Below are positions 40,664 through 51,622 of a DNA stretch of 64,000 nucleotides, piece after piece. Positions within the stretch are counted from its first letter, which is position 1; each line of letters opens with the position of its first letter. The position numbers and the translations under genes were made by a program. The notes under the pieces are model-generated. The model made no database searches. It had not been told where the DNA came from and worked only from the letters and a program-made list of their open reading frames with translations. The DNA is from Paramoeba atlantica. Lineage: Eukaryota > Discosea. Location of the stretch: positions 124,001-188,000 of the forward strand of contig CDRNVI010000067.1 of NCBI GenBank assembly GCA_977017575.1, given 5' to 3'.

Positions 40664-41867
40664 GAGGGGCTGCGGGTGTGCATCACCGAACCCGCACCGA
40701 ACCCGCACCGAACCCGCGCTTTGCATTTGAGGTCGAACGAGGTCTATTTTAGACCCAAAAAATGGATTGTACACAAACAAAGTAGCTTAAAGTGAAGTTT
40801 TTTTAGTTTGCTACCGTACATAGCCGCCTTACTGTGAAAATACGGTGTACGCTGTATACGGTGCTGTATACGAACGGTGTATGCATTACACAAATCAAAT
40901 GTACAATTAATATACCCTCCACAATACATGCATAATTCTTTTACATTATCCTCCTTTTTATATGATGAGCCCTGTTGAGAGCAACGCAGATTTCACTTCA
41001 CGTATGAAGGTAACATCTGCGAGGGATGATGACGTATACGACGTCATTGTCGCATCGCTTATGCGCACCTTCACGAAGCGCAAAACTCCTTTCGCCCCCC
41101 CAGCGCTCGTTATCACTGAGGAGGAGTTGGGAGCCAAGGTGGAAGAATGCATAAGGCGCGTATCGCGCACGATGGACAGCTACTTACATGCCACACGTGG
41201 ATTGCAACCACTGTTTTGTTCCATTCAAGGCACCACGCAAAGGTTGCCTTGATGAACACCAGGATCGGTTCAACCGCATGAATTCTTGGATTCGTTCAAG
41301 AATCGAGCGTTGTTTCGCTCATTTCGATAAATTTCGTTTTTGTCATGGAACGGATCACGATATTACGTGGGTAAAGGATGCCGTTCAGATTGTATCTGTT
41401 GCAGTGTATGGTTTGCTTGCATCAGAACCCCAGTACGACTTTGACAGTGAAATAAATGTACACTTACAAAATATCGATGACTCATCTTTTTGTTGGTGTA
41501 GCAAAGGGTGTGGTTTAGTCAAACCGATTGATGAACGGAGGGATTGGCTCAAAGAACACATATACGATGTGGGATATGTTCCCAAGAAACCACAGCATGG
41601 ATCAAAAACTAAATAAAATTAAGTATCTAGTCGTTTTCCATGAATTGCGAAATGTAAACTACGTAGTCATATCGTATACATGGCTTATAAATTTTTGTTA
41701 TTATCGTATATTATGTACACTATGTATGTCGCACATTATGATTTCTCCTTCGATCTAACTATTTTTCTCCTTCAATGTCTGCAGCTCCGACTAATTTCGC
41801 ATGCTTTCAGAGGATTTTTTTTCAACCCGCGCCGAACCCGCACCGAACCCGCGACCCGCAGCCCCTC
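40664..41867 (+). mobile_element. Inner TIR element (GAGGGGCTGCGGGT ends)
   Basis: GAGGGGCTGCGGGT (40664-40677) and its perfect inverse (41854-41867) bound 1.2 kb. Just inside, tandem repeats of ACCGAACCCGC occur at both ends (three on the left, about 40685-40720; two to three on the right, about 41824-41852), all in the same direct orientation. Two + strand ORFs in the interior probably encode transposase pieces. The mini-element at 4368-4445 has the same termini and is a likely non-autonomous relative. No target duplication is visible here. Confidence 0.75.
40962..41616 (+). pseudogene. Candidate Harbinger/IS5-type transposase remnant
   Basis: Two frames: 40962-41252 (96 residues, helical, no motif) and 41188-41616 (142 residues). 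The second contains RFNRMNSWIRSRIERCFAHFDKF, here described in part: the R-x-x-IERCF core followed by a short spacing and F resembles the RxxVERxFGxLK region that carries the last acidic catalytic residue in DDE_4 (PIF/Harbinger, IS5) transposases. A Cys-containing tail (SFCWCSKGCG) follows. Earlier catalytic residues are not recognised, so it is either incomplete or spliced. Assignment is tentative. Confidence 0.4.
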
Positions 41868-42116
41868 AGGTATGTAGTTTAAAAAAGGAGAATACCTAGT
41901 AAATGTTTTTTAGCTAGTAAAGTTCTACCTAGTAAAAGGTTTTTTTGATGGACGACTTCTAAAGCAAATTTAGGCAAATTCAGGAAAATTTAGAAAGGTT
42001 TCAGCCCTCTAAACCTCCTTCTGGGAGTGGGTAAAAAGGTTTCCAAACACTCAAGTCAACAAATGGCAAAGAAAACTTGAGTCGTCAAAAAACATTTGAA
42101 GATCTACATGGCACCC

Positions 42117-42226
42117 GCACACTGATAACGCATAAAACTCGCACACTAATATTGCATAATGCACACTGATAATGCATATAAGCACACTGATAATGCATAT
42201 AGGCACACTGATAATGCATAAAACTC
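42117..42226. repeat. 21-bp minisatellite
   Basis: Five imperfect copies of a unit around GCACACTGATAATGCATATA, within the middle TIR element. Confidence 0.8.
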
Positions 42227-42901
42227 ACTGTCCCCCTTCCACCGCCAGTCCTCGTAACTTTCTGGCGAATAACAACTTTTTCCTCTGTCTCACGTTTAGA
42301 CGCGGATGAGGCTTTCACTGCACGCTGACTTTTTGCGTTTCGTTTTGCAAACTGCTGAGCAGTGGTTTGCGAATTTAAGGACTTTCTTCTCTTTACGTCA
42401 GGTTCGCCTACTTTCTTTCTAGGCGTAGACAATGCGAGAGAGAGAGAGAGAGCGCCAGAGAAGCTTTAACAAAGAGCGGGAGGCAATTTTAAGGAAAATG
42501 CACCTTAAATTGCTCCAAGAAATTAATGGTAAGCACGCAGTGACGAAGGTATTTGTCTTTTCCGTTACGGAAACATACGGAAAACAGCTTGTCATTTCGA
42601 AATTTGTTCATGAATTAATGTTTCACAAATTTTTCTATTAGGGTATCTTTATTTCACAATTTTTTACAACCACTATACCCTATACACAGCAGTGGAGTAG
42701 AAACTCCATTTACAGCGCTTAGGCACACAAAACCACATGATAGAAAGAATTGCGCCGCGAGGCGGCACGCTTTTTTTTTAAGGTGGAAAAAGTTTCACCC
42801 TCGACTTGAAACATACTACCCCCCTCCCCCCCACTTATAGTTTGGTCAAAAACCGCGGCACTATAAGTAGGGGGGCACAGTAATTTTTATTCCAATGATT
42901 T

Positions 42902-43171
42902 TTATTCCGTTAATAAGTACTTTGACGGTAAGCCAAATGCAGATTTAACAAAATCAATTTTGTGTTGATTATAAAGTAAAATTTTGCGTTGATCAATGGA
43001 AGCTAAAAACTTTTCTACACGGTTTCTGACACGTCGAAACTCCCTATCAAAATCTTCATCAATATCACTACCCTTTTCTTGACAAAAACAGTGCCGAACG
43101 CTGATGAAGGATTTGTCAGCCCTCATCATTTCATCCCGTTGTTCAAAAATTGGAATTTCAAGGCATATCAC
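42902..43171 (-). CDS. Minus-strand ORF at the insertion edge, unknown
   Basis: 89 residues with an acidic, helical middle (GSDIDEDFDREFRRVRNRVE). The last seven codons lie in the TIR of the outer element, so the original reading frame was probably cut by that insertion. No family recognised. 43172-43458 holds nothing else I can identify. Confidence 0.3.
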   Translation of the reverse strand: MICLEIPIFEQRDEMMRADKSFISVRHCFCQEKGSDIDEDFDREFRRVRNRVEKFLASIDQRKILLYNQHKIDFVKSAFGLPSKYLLTE

Positions 43172-43458
43172 TATTCAAGGCACCCACTATCATGAATGCT
43201 CCCGTAAAAAGGTCCATTCCACGCCAATGGACAGCCGTCCATCATTATCAGCACCTGAAATGTCCAGCATTTCCCTCTAGTTTTATGGTTGTATAATTCT
43301 TTGGGCCCTCTACTATGCATAGGAACCCCATCTAGAATACTAAAACACATAATGAAGTTCGGTTCGAGGATCTAGAAACGCCGCTCTGCGTTCGCGGATA
43401 CTGAAAAAATGTAAAATCATATGCCAAAAATTAAAAAATGATGCAACAAATGTCTTTT

Positions 43459-43860
43459 TCAAATAACGATTTGCAAGCGCTTGGAGACACTCTTTATAGT
43501 CTTCTCGTGAGTACTTTTGAGATCAGTTTGAAGCGCCTCGTATGCACTCTCGATACAAGAGCGGAGATCACCGCGATTACGAGGTCGCAAGCGATCCTTG
43601 CGCTGATCCATGATATTCCATAAGTTTTCGATGGGGTTGAGATCCGGTGACTTTGCAGGCCAGGGGAACGTTCGCACGTTTTGCTGCTGAAAAGTACGCC
43701 TTGCCGAGTTGTGCGCAGGGCAATTGTCCACATCAACAACTGCAGGGTGCCTGTGCAGGTAGTTCAAAAGACCATTGGAATTGGTTCTTTGGTCATGGCA
43801 GCTTCAAAAACGGCTCCGGTCACAGTCGCTCTATTTCCCTGCTCATCTCTAGTAGGAAAA
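43459..43860 (-). pseudogene. Tc1-like transposase, C-terminal fragment
   Basis: On the minus strand AVVDVDNCPAHNSARRTF (second catalytic Asp) and WPAKSPDLNPIENLWNIMDQ (third catalytic region) are the hallmark Tc1 motifs, followed by the RPRNRGDLRSCIESAYEAL tail. The N-terminal DNA-binding domain and first Asp are not found. The C-terminal tail resembles that of the 60424 element (RPRNRQQLEAAIEGSF), so the two belong to related Tc1 lineages. Confidence 0.8.
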
Positions 43861-45747
43861 ATGTGGAGATGAAATCCATGCTTTATGCTTCCAGCCCACC
43901 CACGTATGCTTACCCTCTTCGTCATCTGATTCTTCCTTCCCCTCTTCCGTAAAAGAAGAAAACAGTTCTCGACGACGTACCCATGCCATAGCCTTATTTG
44001 GGAATCCATAAGAGCGTCTTTCGTGATTCCAACCCTTTCTCAGGCTTTGACTGTAGCCCTCTTTTGGTTTATCGTATCCATAAACTTGTACGTGCTTACG
44101 ATACTCTCTAACCCCTGCTCCTTTGATATTTACACACCCAAACCCTTTGCACCACCAATATTTTCTGCGCAAGATCTTTTCTGATGACAGTAATGGAGAA
44201 GGCGCATTGTGCGCTCGCGCAGAAAGTGGGTCTTTAGACGATTGAATACCCCGACGTCGCACGGTTGGAGGACACTGGTACATTTCGCTGGAATAAATTA
44301 TATTCGTAGCCAAGAAAATCTCTCTGCGTGCTTACACTCTGACCAAAATTCATTCCGGGTAAGAGCAGAAACGTGTACTCTACAGCAAACGAGGAGCAAA
44401 ATTAAAGATTCGTCACCAGTAAGTTGCAGACTGTTATGCATTGTCTCGTAATACGAATGAAGAATTTTGTTAATATACTCCTTCAAGGTATCCGTGCAAA
44501 TTTAGTGGCTCTTAGTTTGGTATTGTACAACTTCGGGACAAGAACGGGCATGTGCTCGCGTAGATGCTTCGAGTCCGTTCCATACTACAAAGGGATGTAA
44601 AAGACCACCGGAGAGACATGCTGCAGCCACCAAAGTACAACTCCGCTTGTCACCCTTTGAAAAGTTGCTCGCCGCAGTTCCACGAAGAGGAACCCCGCGC
44701 TCCAAAAGCCCATTGTAACAAAGTCCCGTCTCATCCATGTTGATAGTTCGCCAATCACAGTACCATTCCATTCGGAATGCACTAGATAGCAAACGCGAAG
44801 CATTATGTCGCGTCCGCGATCCGTGAAGTTGCTTGGCAAAAGTGACTCAGGTGTAGACTTGAAGGATTTAAAACTGACAAGGGCATTTAGCCATCGGACA
44901 AATATGTGATATGACGGAATGAAAATTTCGTCATCTTTTTGCAGTGCCTTTTCTTTCACTCTACCGTCTTGAGCGTCCATCGTGCGTTGGGTAAACTCCA
45001 TCGCCAGTATTCCGGAAATTCGCTCTCAATTACTCCATGAAGGTGTGTCCGATTGGCGCCACAAAAAAAGAGGAGACCATTTTCGTGGTGCTTTGCAATC
45101 AGCACCAAAGGTTCACCCAGAATGATGTAGTCCAAAGGGACTTCACATCATGCCCGGGTAGGACCAGTGGCTATTATTTTCCAATTGCGACTTCTGTTTT
45201 TCCATCCATTCTACACAGAGCATAATCACTGCCACTTCCAAACGATCAATACTTGCTTTTCGAAGAAGGGCAGTGAACTGCTTTAGCGGCACCTTCAAGG
45301 TAGGCGCTGCAGAAGGGGTAGCCCCGGCTACCCCTTCTGCAGTTTTTTCCTGCGAGTAGCAGGTCTTCCTTTCTTTAATATTGTAGAAACTGTAGAGGTG
45401 CTTAGGTTGACAGCAATAAAAAAAGGAACTAATGGAAACCCCGCTATCGTAAACAGAATGCTTTTGTACAAACCATGTAAACAAAACGCTATGTATACAA
45501 AATACTAACCTTGTTTTTGGTGGCCAGCTGGCCACTCTTGCACAACATGACCAGCTGTAACTACACTCTGCAACTGCAACACCAGTACAGTCATTGTCTC
45601 ACATGGTCTCTCATGTGGGGGTCTCATTAGGAATTCAAAATTACAACACGCCATTATCCCGTCGTAGTAAATCCGCCTTTGCTTGCCTGGCATGGTGATC
45701 GCCGGAAAAAATCCGCGATTCTTTTCGCTGTCCAAGCGGTTACCCAT
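43861..45747 (-). pseudogene. pogo-like transposase relic
   Basis: Minus-strand pieces in order: MGNRLDSEKNRGFFPAITMP and following residues (from 45747); a basic segment (45001-44790); INMDETGLCYNGLLERGVPL (first catalytic Asp, about 44740); ESLILLLVCCRVHVSAL (about 44420), where the usual Asp of LLVDxxxxH is Cys; and YQCPPTVRRRGIQSS (about 44270), like the PPNxTxxLQP motif. The pieces lie in different frames, and an AT-rich insert at 45150-45500 could be an intron or decay. A short relic of the same N-terminal region (MPGKPRRVYY) is at about 63560-63590. Confidence 0.65.
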
Positions 45748-47818
45748 TCTTTTTAGTGTTGTAACGTCGCGTAAAAGTGTTGCAAGTGAAAATTGTGTTT
45801 TGGAAGATTTTTCTGAATTGAAAAAGAAACTTATTATTCCCTTGCACGATTTTGGTACACTTCCTCCGAAACATTGGATTTAGGTACACTTCTTCCGAAA
45901 TATCCGATTTCCCTCTTTATAACCCTTTACTTCCAAAACTCCAGAAACGATCCGAAGTACGTACATAAGCCGCAATTGTATCATATTCTACAGTAGTGTA
46001 CAAGGCCTAAGTCGTATAAGGGGGGGGTAACAGTATAACGTTTATGACATAGCTAAATGCCAATCTTAATGATGAATTGGACAAACTAAGAAGACGAGTC
46101 TTATGTGTTACACATATGACGTATCATTGAGTCCATCGGCTACCAATGGCTGATTTCAAAGAAACAACGTGTAATTTTTTGTTCCCCTTAGAACGGTAAC
46201 CTTTGTAATTGTTTAATCACTTGTGCGCGCTGCCGAACAATTTACAGTGCTCGCAAAAATTAGTAAAACTTTTATCGTAAAATAAGAAAAAAGTTTTATA
46301 TTTTTAAATACTATAAATAGCAATTACATAATAAAATAGAATTTAATTTCAAGTAATTATCTCCCTCTTTCTCCGATTGCTCTACATGATGATTCTTATG
46401 GAAGTCAAGAAACATGAGTTTCTAATGACTTCAATACACTATGCACCACGCTGATTCTTTTTGTTTTACGAATTAATGCTATACGAATAATTGTGTGCAC
46501 TGTACTTTTTTTTTGTATTATTATTGTACAGTATCTTTTTTTTCGTACATTATTATAGTACAGTAGGTAAATAATTGTTTACATATTTGACACGTTTTTG
46601 TTGCTTGTTTCCATGTGGACAGATGCCGTACGCATTGAAGTACTGTAGTATATCAGAGTAGTGTACGAATAAGTACGTATAGTAACTTATTGCGGCGGTT
46701 CTATACCGTCCGAATGCACGAGCGGTGTCTTGCGAAGACGCAACTCACACTTGAGCATTTCTGCAAGACCGCTAAATGTGCTTTATTTGGCAAAGAATTT
46801 GGCTGATGTGCGCTCGTGAAGGGATCCCCCGGTGCCAACGGGGAGCACTATTGAATTGGCTTTTGTCCTGCAAACGGAATTCTTCCAGAGCTAGGAATAT
46901 CAAGTCTGGCAGCTCACTTGCCAACGGTGAAGGGATTCTTTTACCTGAATAGCGTAGCATGTGTGCCCCTTTCGCCCACCGCGATGGAGAACGGGGAACA
47001 TACATAGCGGGGAACATGTACATATCGGCAGCATAGCGAAGAATGTGCAAGTGGATGCGGTGTTTTCTTTTACAGCGGTGTAAAGCACGTCTGTAAAGAT
47101 TGCGTCCCAATGTTGGCGGCATCGATAGATGATTATGCACATGATTATACACATGATTATGGCCACTGGCGTCGCCATCCAACGCGGCAACGCTCAGATG
47201 CTGAGAGCGGCCTCGGGGGAGCAGGACTGTGGGCGGCGTGGGTAAAGGGGACTTTGTGGTGCCTTTCTTTTCTTAATTCTAAAGTTAATTGCATAACTCC
47301 ACCTGTAATGAGGAACGATAAAATGTTTTTTGTAAGTTTAAGAACTTTTTTCTACTTGTAGGGGAGAAATTTCATTGAAAAACTATTATAGAGAAGGCTT
47401 TTGCAAGTGTTCGTGGGAATAATGCAAACAATAGCGAGCGATGCCAAACAGTTTGGCGTTTCCCCAGAATTTCCCGGTGTTGAATCCTACGACTCTATTG
47501 CTGTGGGTGTGGGCGTGTTAGTATTGGCGGTGCATGAGCTGAGGCGGAAGAATTTCTTGGTTAAGTCGTAGTTTTTTGCCGCGAGATGAGAAAAGGAACC
47601 TTCCTTGGTCCGTCCAATATTCCTCGGAAATGGTTCACGTTGCCCCCTCTCTGCTCCTCGTATCCTCTATCACTAAACGTGGATCCTCCAGAAGTCGCGG
47701 GGGTTAAAGTGAAGCAAATATAGCCTTTTTCGTACTTTTGACGTTTCCTTCATTTATATGGCGCAAATACAGTATACAGAATATTTGTCCTATGAAATAT
47801 GCAGAATATTATCTTACT
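45748..47818. other. AT-rich intergenic region
   Basis: About 2 kb without a supportable gene. 46020-46040 has a GGGGGGGTAACAGTATA sequence resembling a single poly-C-type TIR end. ORFs around 46772-47200 overlap one another in several frames without a recognisable domain. 47110-47160 holds a CATGATTATA-type tandem repeat. Confidence 0.5.
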
Positions 47819-48784
47819 TAGAGGGGTGACTCTGGGTGGGAGCGCCTAGGATATCTTTCGTCAAAATTTTCTTCCTTAGTTTCTTAATATTTTTTACTTC
47901 AATCCGAAGATACAGAAATCATGTTACTGGAATTGTTATTCTGCAGGGCTTAAGCAAGCGTTTCAGCATGTAATACACGTTAATAATACATTGTGCTTAG
48001 AGGGGTGAGTCTGGGTGGGAGCGCCTAGGATCCCGCCTAGGATTTTTTCCAACTTCTTTTTCGTGAAAAATCCGAACTTGGCGGACCCATCCTGCGCATA
48101 CCAGGGGGGGGGGTCACCCCCACGTGGGGTTGGAAAATTTGTTCACTTTTTTTTAATAATCGAGGGTACAGCGGTAGTTAAACAACCACCGCAATGCACC
48201 TAACGTTAAGACCGTCCAACCGGTGGGCTTTTTTTGGTCGAATGAGCAGAGCGTTGTAGTATCGGACTGCGTCAGGGACTCTGCTAGCTCACCCGCTAAA
48301 ACTTCACTATCCCAGATTGTTGGTCCTGAACGGTCCTGGCTGGAGAAACGAAGTTTTTACGCCTCCATTCCTCCGGAGATGGAGTGGGATTCGACCACAG
48401 CTTGCACGAGTGCAGTTCCACTTCCACCGAGGTTACAAGGTTGACACGCGAGAAAAGGTGGTGCTGACAACGTATTCCCGACAATGGACTTGCCACGCCG
48501 TCTTACAACCCCGGGACGCGGTTAACGACTCCGCGAATAGGGGTTAAACAGGAATAGAAATGGACAAATCCCTGCATCTAGCTGGAAGTCTTACTTCGGG
48601 AGGCTAGAAGTCTTACTTCGACGCCGGTCTCCCTTTCTAACTCTTTGTCATGCTAGCCCAGCATGTTCCATCCAAGGGACATTGAGGATTCCGGACCTCT
48701 TTGCGAAAATCATTTCACCAAGTCGGATCTCCGTAGAAGTTTACTGGGAGCGCCTGGGAGCGCCCGGGCAGGAGTCGCCCCTCT
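47819..48784. mobile_element. TIR element with GAGGGGTGAC ends
   Basis: The left terminus TAGAGGGGTGACTCTGGGTG and AGCGCCTAGGAT occurs twice in direct orientation, at 47819-47852 and 47998-48031. The inverse (about 48744-48784) contains GGGAGCGCC twice and ends GTCGCCCCTCTT. The element is therefore 47998-48784, or 47819-48784 with a duplicated left end. No transposase is visible. A single end of the family is at 39455. Confidence 0.6.
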
Positions 48785-48799
48785 TGACATAACCAACTT

Positions 48800-49429
48800 A
48801 ATGTTGAATACAGATACAATGAGTACGTAAATTGTCTAATATACGCAGCATCGTTTCGCCCCCGTTCTTCTTCAAGCTGCCGTTATATTTTTCCGCGATT
48901 GCTTGCACGCGGCCGGCTCTTCGACTCGACTTTCTAGTAGAAGCGTTCGAATCGGGGAGGAAGTGTGTTAGGTAGAAAGTTTCTACCAAACATCCCCGAT
49001 TCGAACGCTTCTTTGTCGTTTAGTTCGCGCATTCGACGGTGTTTGTATGCACTCCCTCCGATGTAACCCATTGACGCCGGTGATTGACACTTTCCCATTT
49101 AAACTTTCGCCCGAGCTGATTGTTGTGTCTCGCCCCGTCTGTTCAAATTCTTGTACGGTTGCTGGAGGAGAGCTCCTCAATCCTTGGGACTAAAGTATTC
49201 GCCGTGCGGTCAGGAATGATTTCCATGAAGACTTCGGGGAGCATGTTAGTTCTCGTGGTGGATGCAATTGTCTGTGCGATTTCTGTCCCTTCACTGCGAA
49301 CACGCCTCGCACCATGTTGTCCACGATGGCGCTTCCGAACCGGAAAAAGGTTTCATCGCATTGCATAAAAGAGAGACGAACGGTGCAAAACACGCCGACG
49401 TACATGAGCAGTTGTCGTAATTGAATCAA
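48800..49429 (-). pseudogene. Candidate Merlin-type transposase relic
   Basis: On the minus strand, QCDETFFRFGSAIVDNMVRG (about 49350) could hold a first acidic residue. About 300 bases on, in another frame, QWVTSEGVHTNTVE is readable, matching WVTEDGVHTNTVEG of the 9996 fragment, followed by an AIAEKYNGSLKK tail like AVTEKCNGSIRK there. The two relics therefore share a source. The frame is broken in several places. Confidence 0.45.
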
Positions 49430-50770
49430 CCCACTGACGTAGAGATATCACTGGCGTAGAGATAAAACCAGCGGGTGTCTATGCTGCTTTATTTGCTTTT
49501 CGTGTGCATCTGAATTCTCATACAAAGAGACACGCCTTAAAAAAAACGAGCGCCCAATGTTACGATAGAGCCAATCTCTTTACAAGCGTTGCGTTGCTGG
49601 TGACAGTACTCGAGAGTCGCTTACGTTTTTCCATAAACCATTCTAAGCTTTGGTTTTTAGATTTCCAATGGAGAGTATGCAGTAGGTCTGTGTAAGTTCG
49701 TGTTGGTCCGTGACGAGCTGTGTAGGTACGTGTAGGTTCGTGGTAATCCGTGTAGATTCGTGTAGGTTGGTGTAGGTTTTTTTTTTGACATTTTTTGAGA
49801 AGGTTTATTGGCTCGGCCGCTAGGATGATTGCATGTAGGTAAATTAGACCGAATTAAACCACTGTCCGGGTTAATATTCCTGGTAGGGATATTAAGAGGG
49901 TATAGGAATATAACAAGGTATAGGAATATTAGAAAATTAGCAGAAAAGGACCAAAACATTTTTCGCGCCGCGAAGAGGCGCGATCTTTGATCTTGTCCTC
50001 GTTTGGGTCTTGTGCGTGCTTGGAGCTTGCTATTTTTATTTAAAAAACATACAAAAAAGGGATTTTCGAGGGGTGAGTTGTGTGGATCTCCTTAATCGAT
50101 CACGAGTGCCGTGCGCATCTCGAGGCACACGCGGGAGGAAGGTAAACACAGGGGGCGGTGCTTCTTCGTCATGAATCACCAATAAATTTACTAACTTAAA
50201 GAAAAATGTACTCTGTGAAAAAAGAAAACAACTTTTTTGCAGTTACTTTTTCCGGTTTAGATATGATACTCCTCGGATTCGGAACGATTGGGTCGAAAAA
50301 CAGATTTTTCCAAAATCGGACAAAATACAAGACCTGGAGGGGGGGGGTAAAAGAGGCTGAACACTATTATAAGTTGAAAACAACCACCGCGTTTAACGAA
50401 GAGCCTAAAAAAGAAAAATATTGAAATGAACTAAAGTAAAACTACTAGAAATCGGAAAAAAGTGGTTCTGTGTAAGTCTGTGTGAATTCGTGTAGATCCG
50501 TGTAGGTTTGTGTAGGTTTTTTTTGAACCCCAACCTAGCCCATCTGCAGACTCTCCAATTATTTTGGTTCTTAGATTATATTGTTTAAAAGTCACAGTAA
50601 CTTTTTCGAAGTACATAATGCCGGGCGAAACATGGTGAACGGTGGTGAATGAGAGATATAAAAATAGTAATGATCAGTGGATAACTTTTTCATGATTAAA
50701 TCAAAATCAGAAGTAACGAGACCCTTCTCAGAATAAAATTTAATTCAATAGTATCGGAGGAAAACGGCAT
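49430..50770. other. Intergenic region with paired direct minisatellite arrays
   Basis: No gene. Arrays of a GTGTAGGTTCGT-type repeat, each ending GTGTAGGTTTTTTTT, lie at 49686-49787 and 50465-50524 in the same orientation. Between them lie the repeat 50103-50187 (partner of 9755-9842), the repeat 50262-50367 (inverted partner of 5553-5700) and a MITE arm at 50373-50412 (family of 8285-8394). AT-rich sequence leads to the next gene. Confidence 0.6.
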
Positions 50771-51622
50771 ATGGCATTATTCCTTTCCGCCCTTCCGGTT
50801 CAGTCACTGGAGGTGTCGAGTAGTTCCTCCAACGTAACACAAACGGACACGCTACTTCACGAGTTAACCCTTTTAAAAAAATTTATCTCCCAAGTCGCGA
50901 CGCCCCATCTCTCGTGGAAAACACCCGAGAGCGCGAGTGTGTGTTCCCAATGGGCAGGGGTCTCGTGTGACGCCTCCGGTTTCGTGACCCGGTTATCCTG
51001 GAGCGGGTTAAAACTCACGGGGAACCTTTCCTGGTCGTATTTACCCTCCCGCGTTACAGAACTCTACATGTGGAAGAATGCCCTCCGAGGGTCGATTACT
51101 CTCCCACCCACCAACACGGTTTTACGAGAAGTAAATCTGAAATTGAATGAATTTACTGGACCGCTGGATCTTACAGCGCTTCCGGAATCCTTAGAAGTGT
51201 TATCCGTACGACGAAATGCGCTAAGTGGAAATTGTGATTTGCATTTTCTACCCCCAGAAATGCGTTCACTGGCGCTTAGTCATAATCAGTTCCAGTCAGG
51301 GATTTATTTGAACCTCCTGCCCCCGGTGTTGTCGTTTTTGTATGTAGACAACAACGAGCTCGGCACCACGGTGTGTTTGACACAGTTACCCGAGAGGTTG
51401 ACGAATTTACATTTGCAACAGAATTATTTGATCGGCGTGGCTGACTTGCGGCGGCTGCCACGCTCACTTACTAGCACACATTTGGAGAATAATTGTTTCC
51501 ATGCTGTAGAGTATGAAAAGACAGGAGCAAAAAAGAAACTGGACGACGCGATTGTGTTTAATCCACAGCGCTCAGGGATTATATTGCATTCTGGCAGAAG
51601 CGATAGCTGTACAGTGTGCTAA
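50771..51622 (+). CDS. LRR protein with CaaX-like C terminus (CTVC)
   Basis: 283 residues. The leader MALFLSALPVQSLEVSSSSS is mildly hydrophobic. The cap is LHELTLLKKFISQVATPHLS, then SVCSQWAGVSCDASGFVTRL with both cysteines. About eight LRRs follow (LPESLEVLSVRRNALSGNCD, LPPVLSFLYVDNNELGTTVC). The end is IVFNPQRSGIILHSGRSDS then CTVC. It is colinear with 38111 and 36494, so it belongs to the CaaX subfamily although 12 kb of transposon debris separates it from them. CTVC could be farnesylated or geranylgeranylated; which cannot be told here. If the leader acts as a signal peptide the CaaX reading would fail, so the two predictions compete. Confidence 0.85.
   Translation: MALFLSALPVQSLEVSSSSSNVTQTDTLLHELTLLKKFISQVATPHLSWKTPESASVCSQWAGVSCDASGFVTRLSWSGLKLTGNLSWSYLPSRVTELYMWKNALRGSITLPPTNTVLREVNLKLNEFTGPLDLTALPESLEVLSVRRNALSGNCDLHFLPPEMRSLALSHNQFQSGIYLNLLPPVLSFLYVDNNELGTTVCLTQLPERLTNLHLQQNYLIGVADLRRLPRSLTSTHLENNCFHAVEYEKTGAKKKLDDAIVFNPQRSGIILHSGRSDSCTVC

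Larger units (their letters stand above)
40552..42880. mobile_element. Middle TIR element of the nest
   Basis: The left end CTGTCCCCCCCTACTTATAG (40552) is matched by the inverse CTGTGCCCCCCTACTTATAG (ending 42880); the match extends to GTGCCG on both sides. TA flanks both ends (40550-40551 and 42881-42882). The poly-C TIR resembles that of the 14621 MITE. Inside lie the inner element, a solitary end at about 41991 and a minisatellite. Confidence 0.8.
40131..42928. mobile_element. Outer TIR element of a three-deep nest
   Basis: CCGTCAAAGTACTTATTAAC at 40131-40150 is matched perfectly and inverted at 42909-42928. TA flanks both sides (40129-40130 and 42929-42930), as for Tc1/mariner-type insertion. 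The interior is largely taken up by the 40552-42880 element. Just outside the right end, a minus-strand ORF (43171-42902) reads into the TIR (KSAFGLPSKYLLTE) and may be a gene or transposon hit by the insertion. Confidence 0.75.

Noticed and set aside
42117-42226. CRISPR-like array
   Set aside because: The units are contiguous 21-bp repeats without spacers, in a eukaryotic transposon.
46772-47200. Minus-strand ORFs of 136 and 96 codons
   Set aside because: They overlap in different frames over AT-rich DNA with a CATGATTATA tandem repeat and show no domain.
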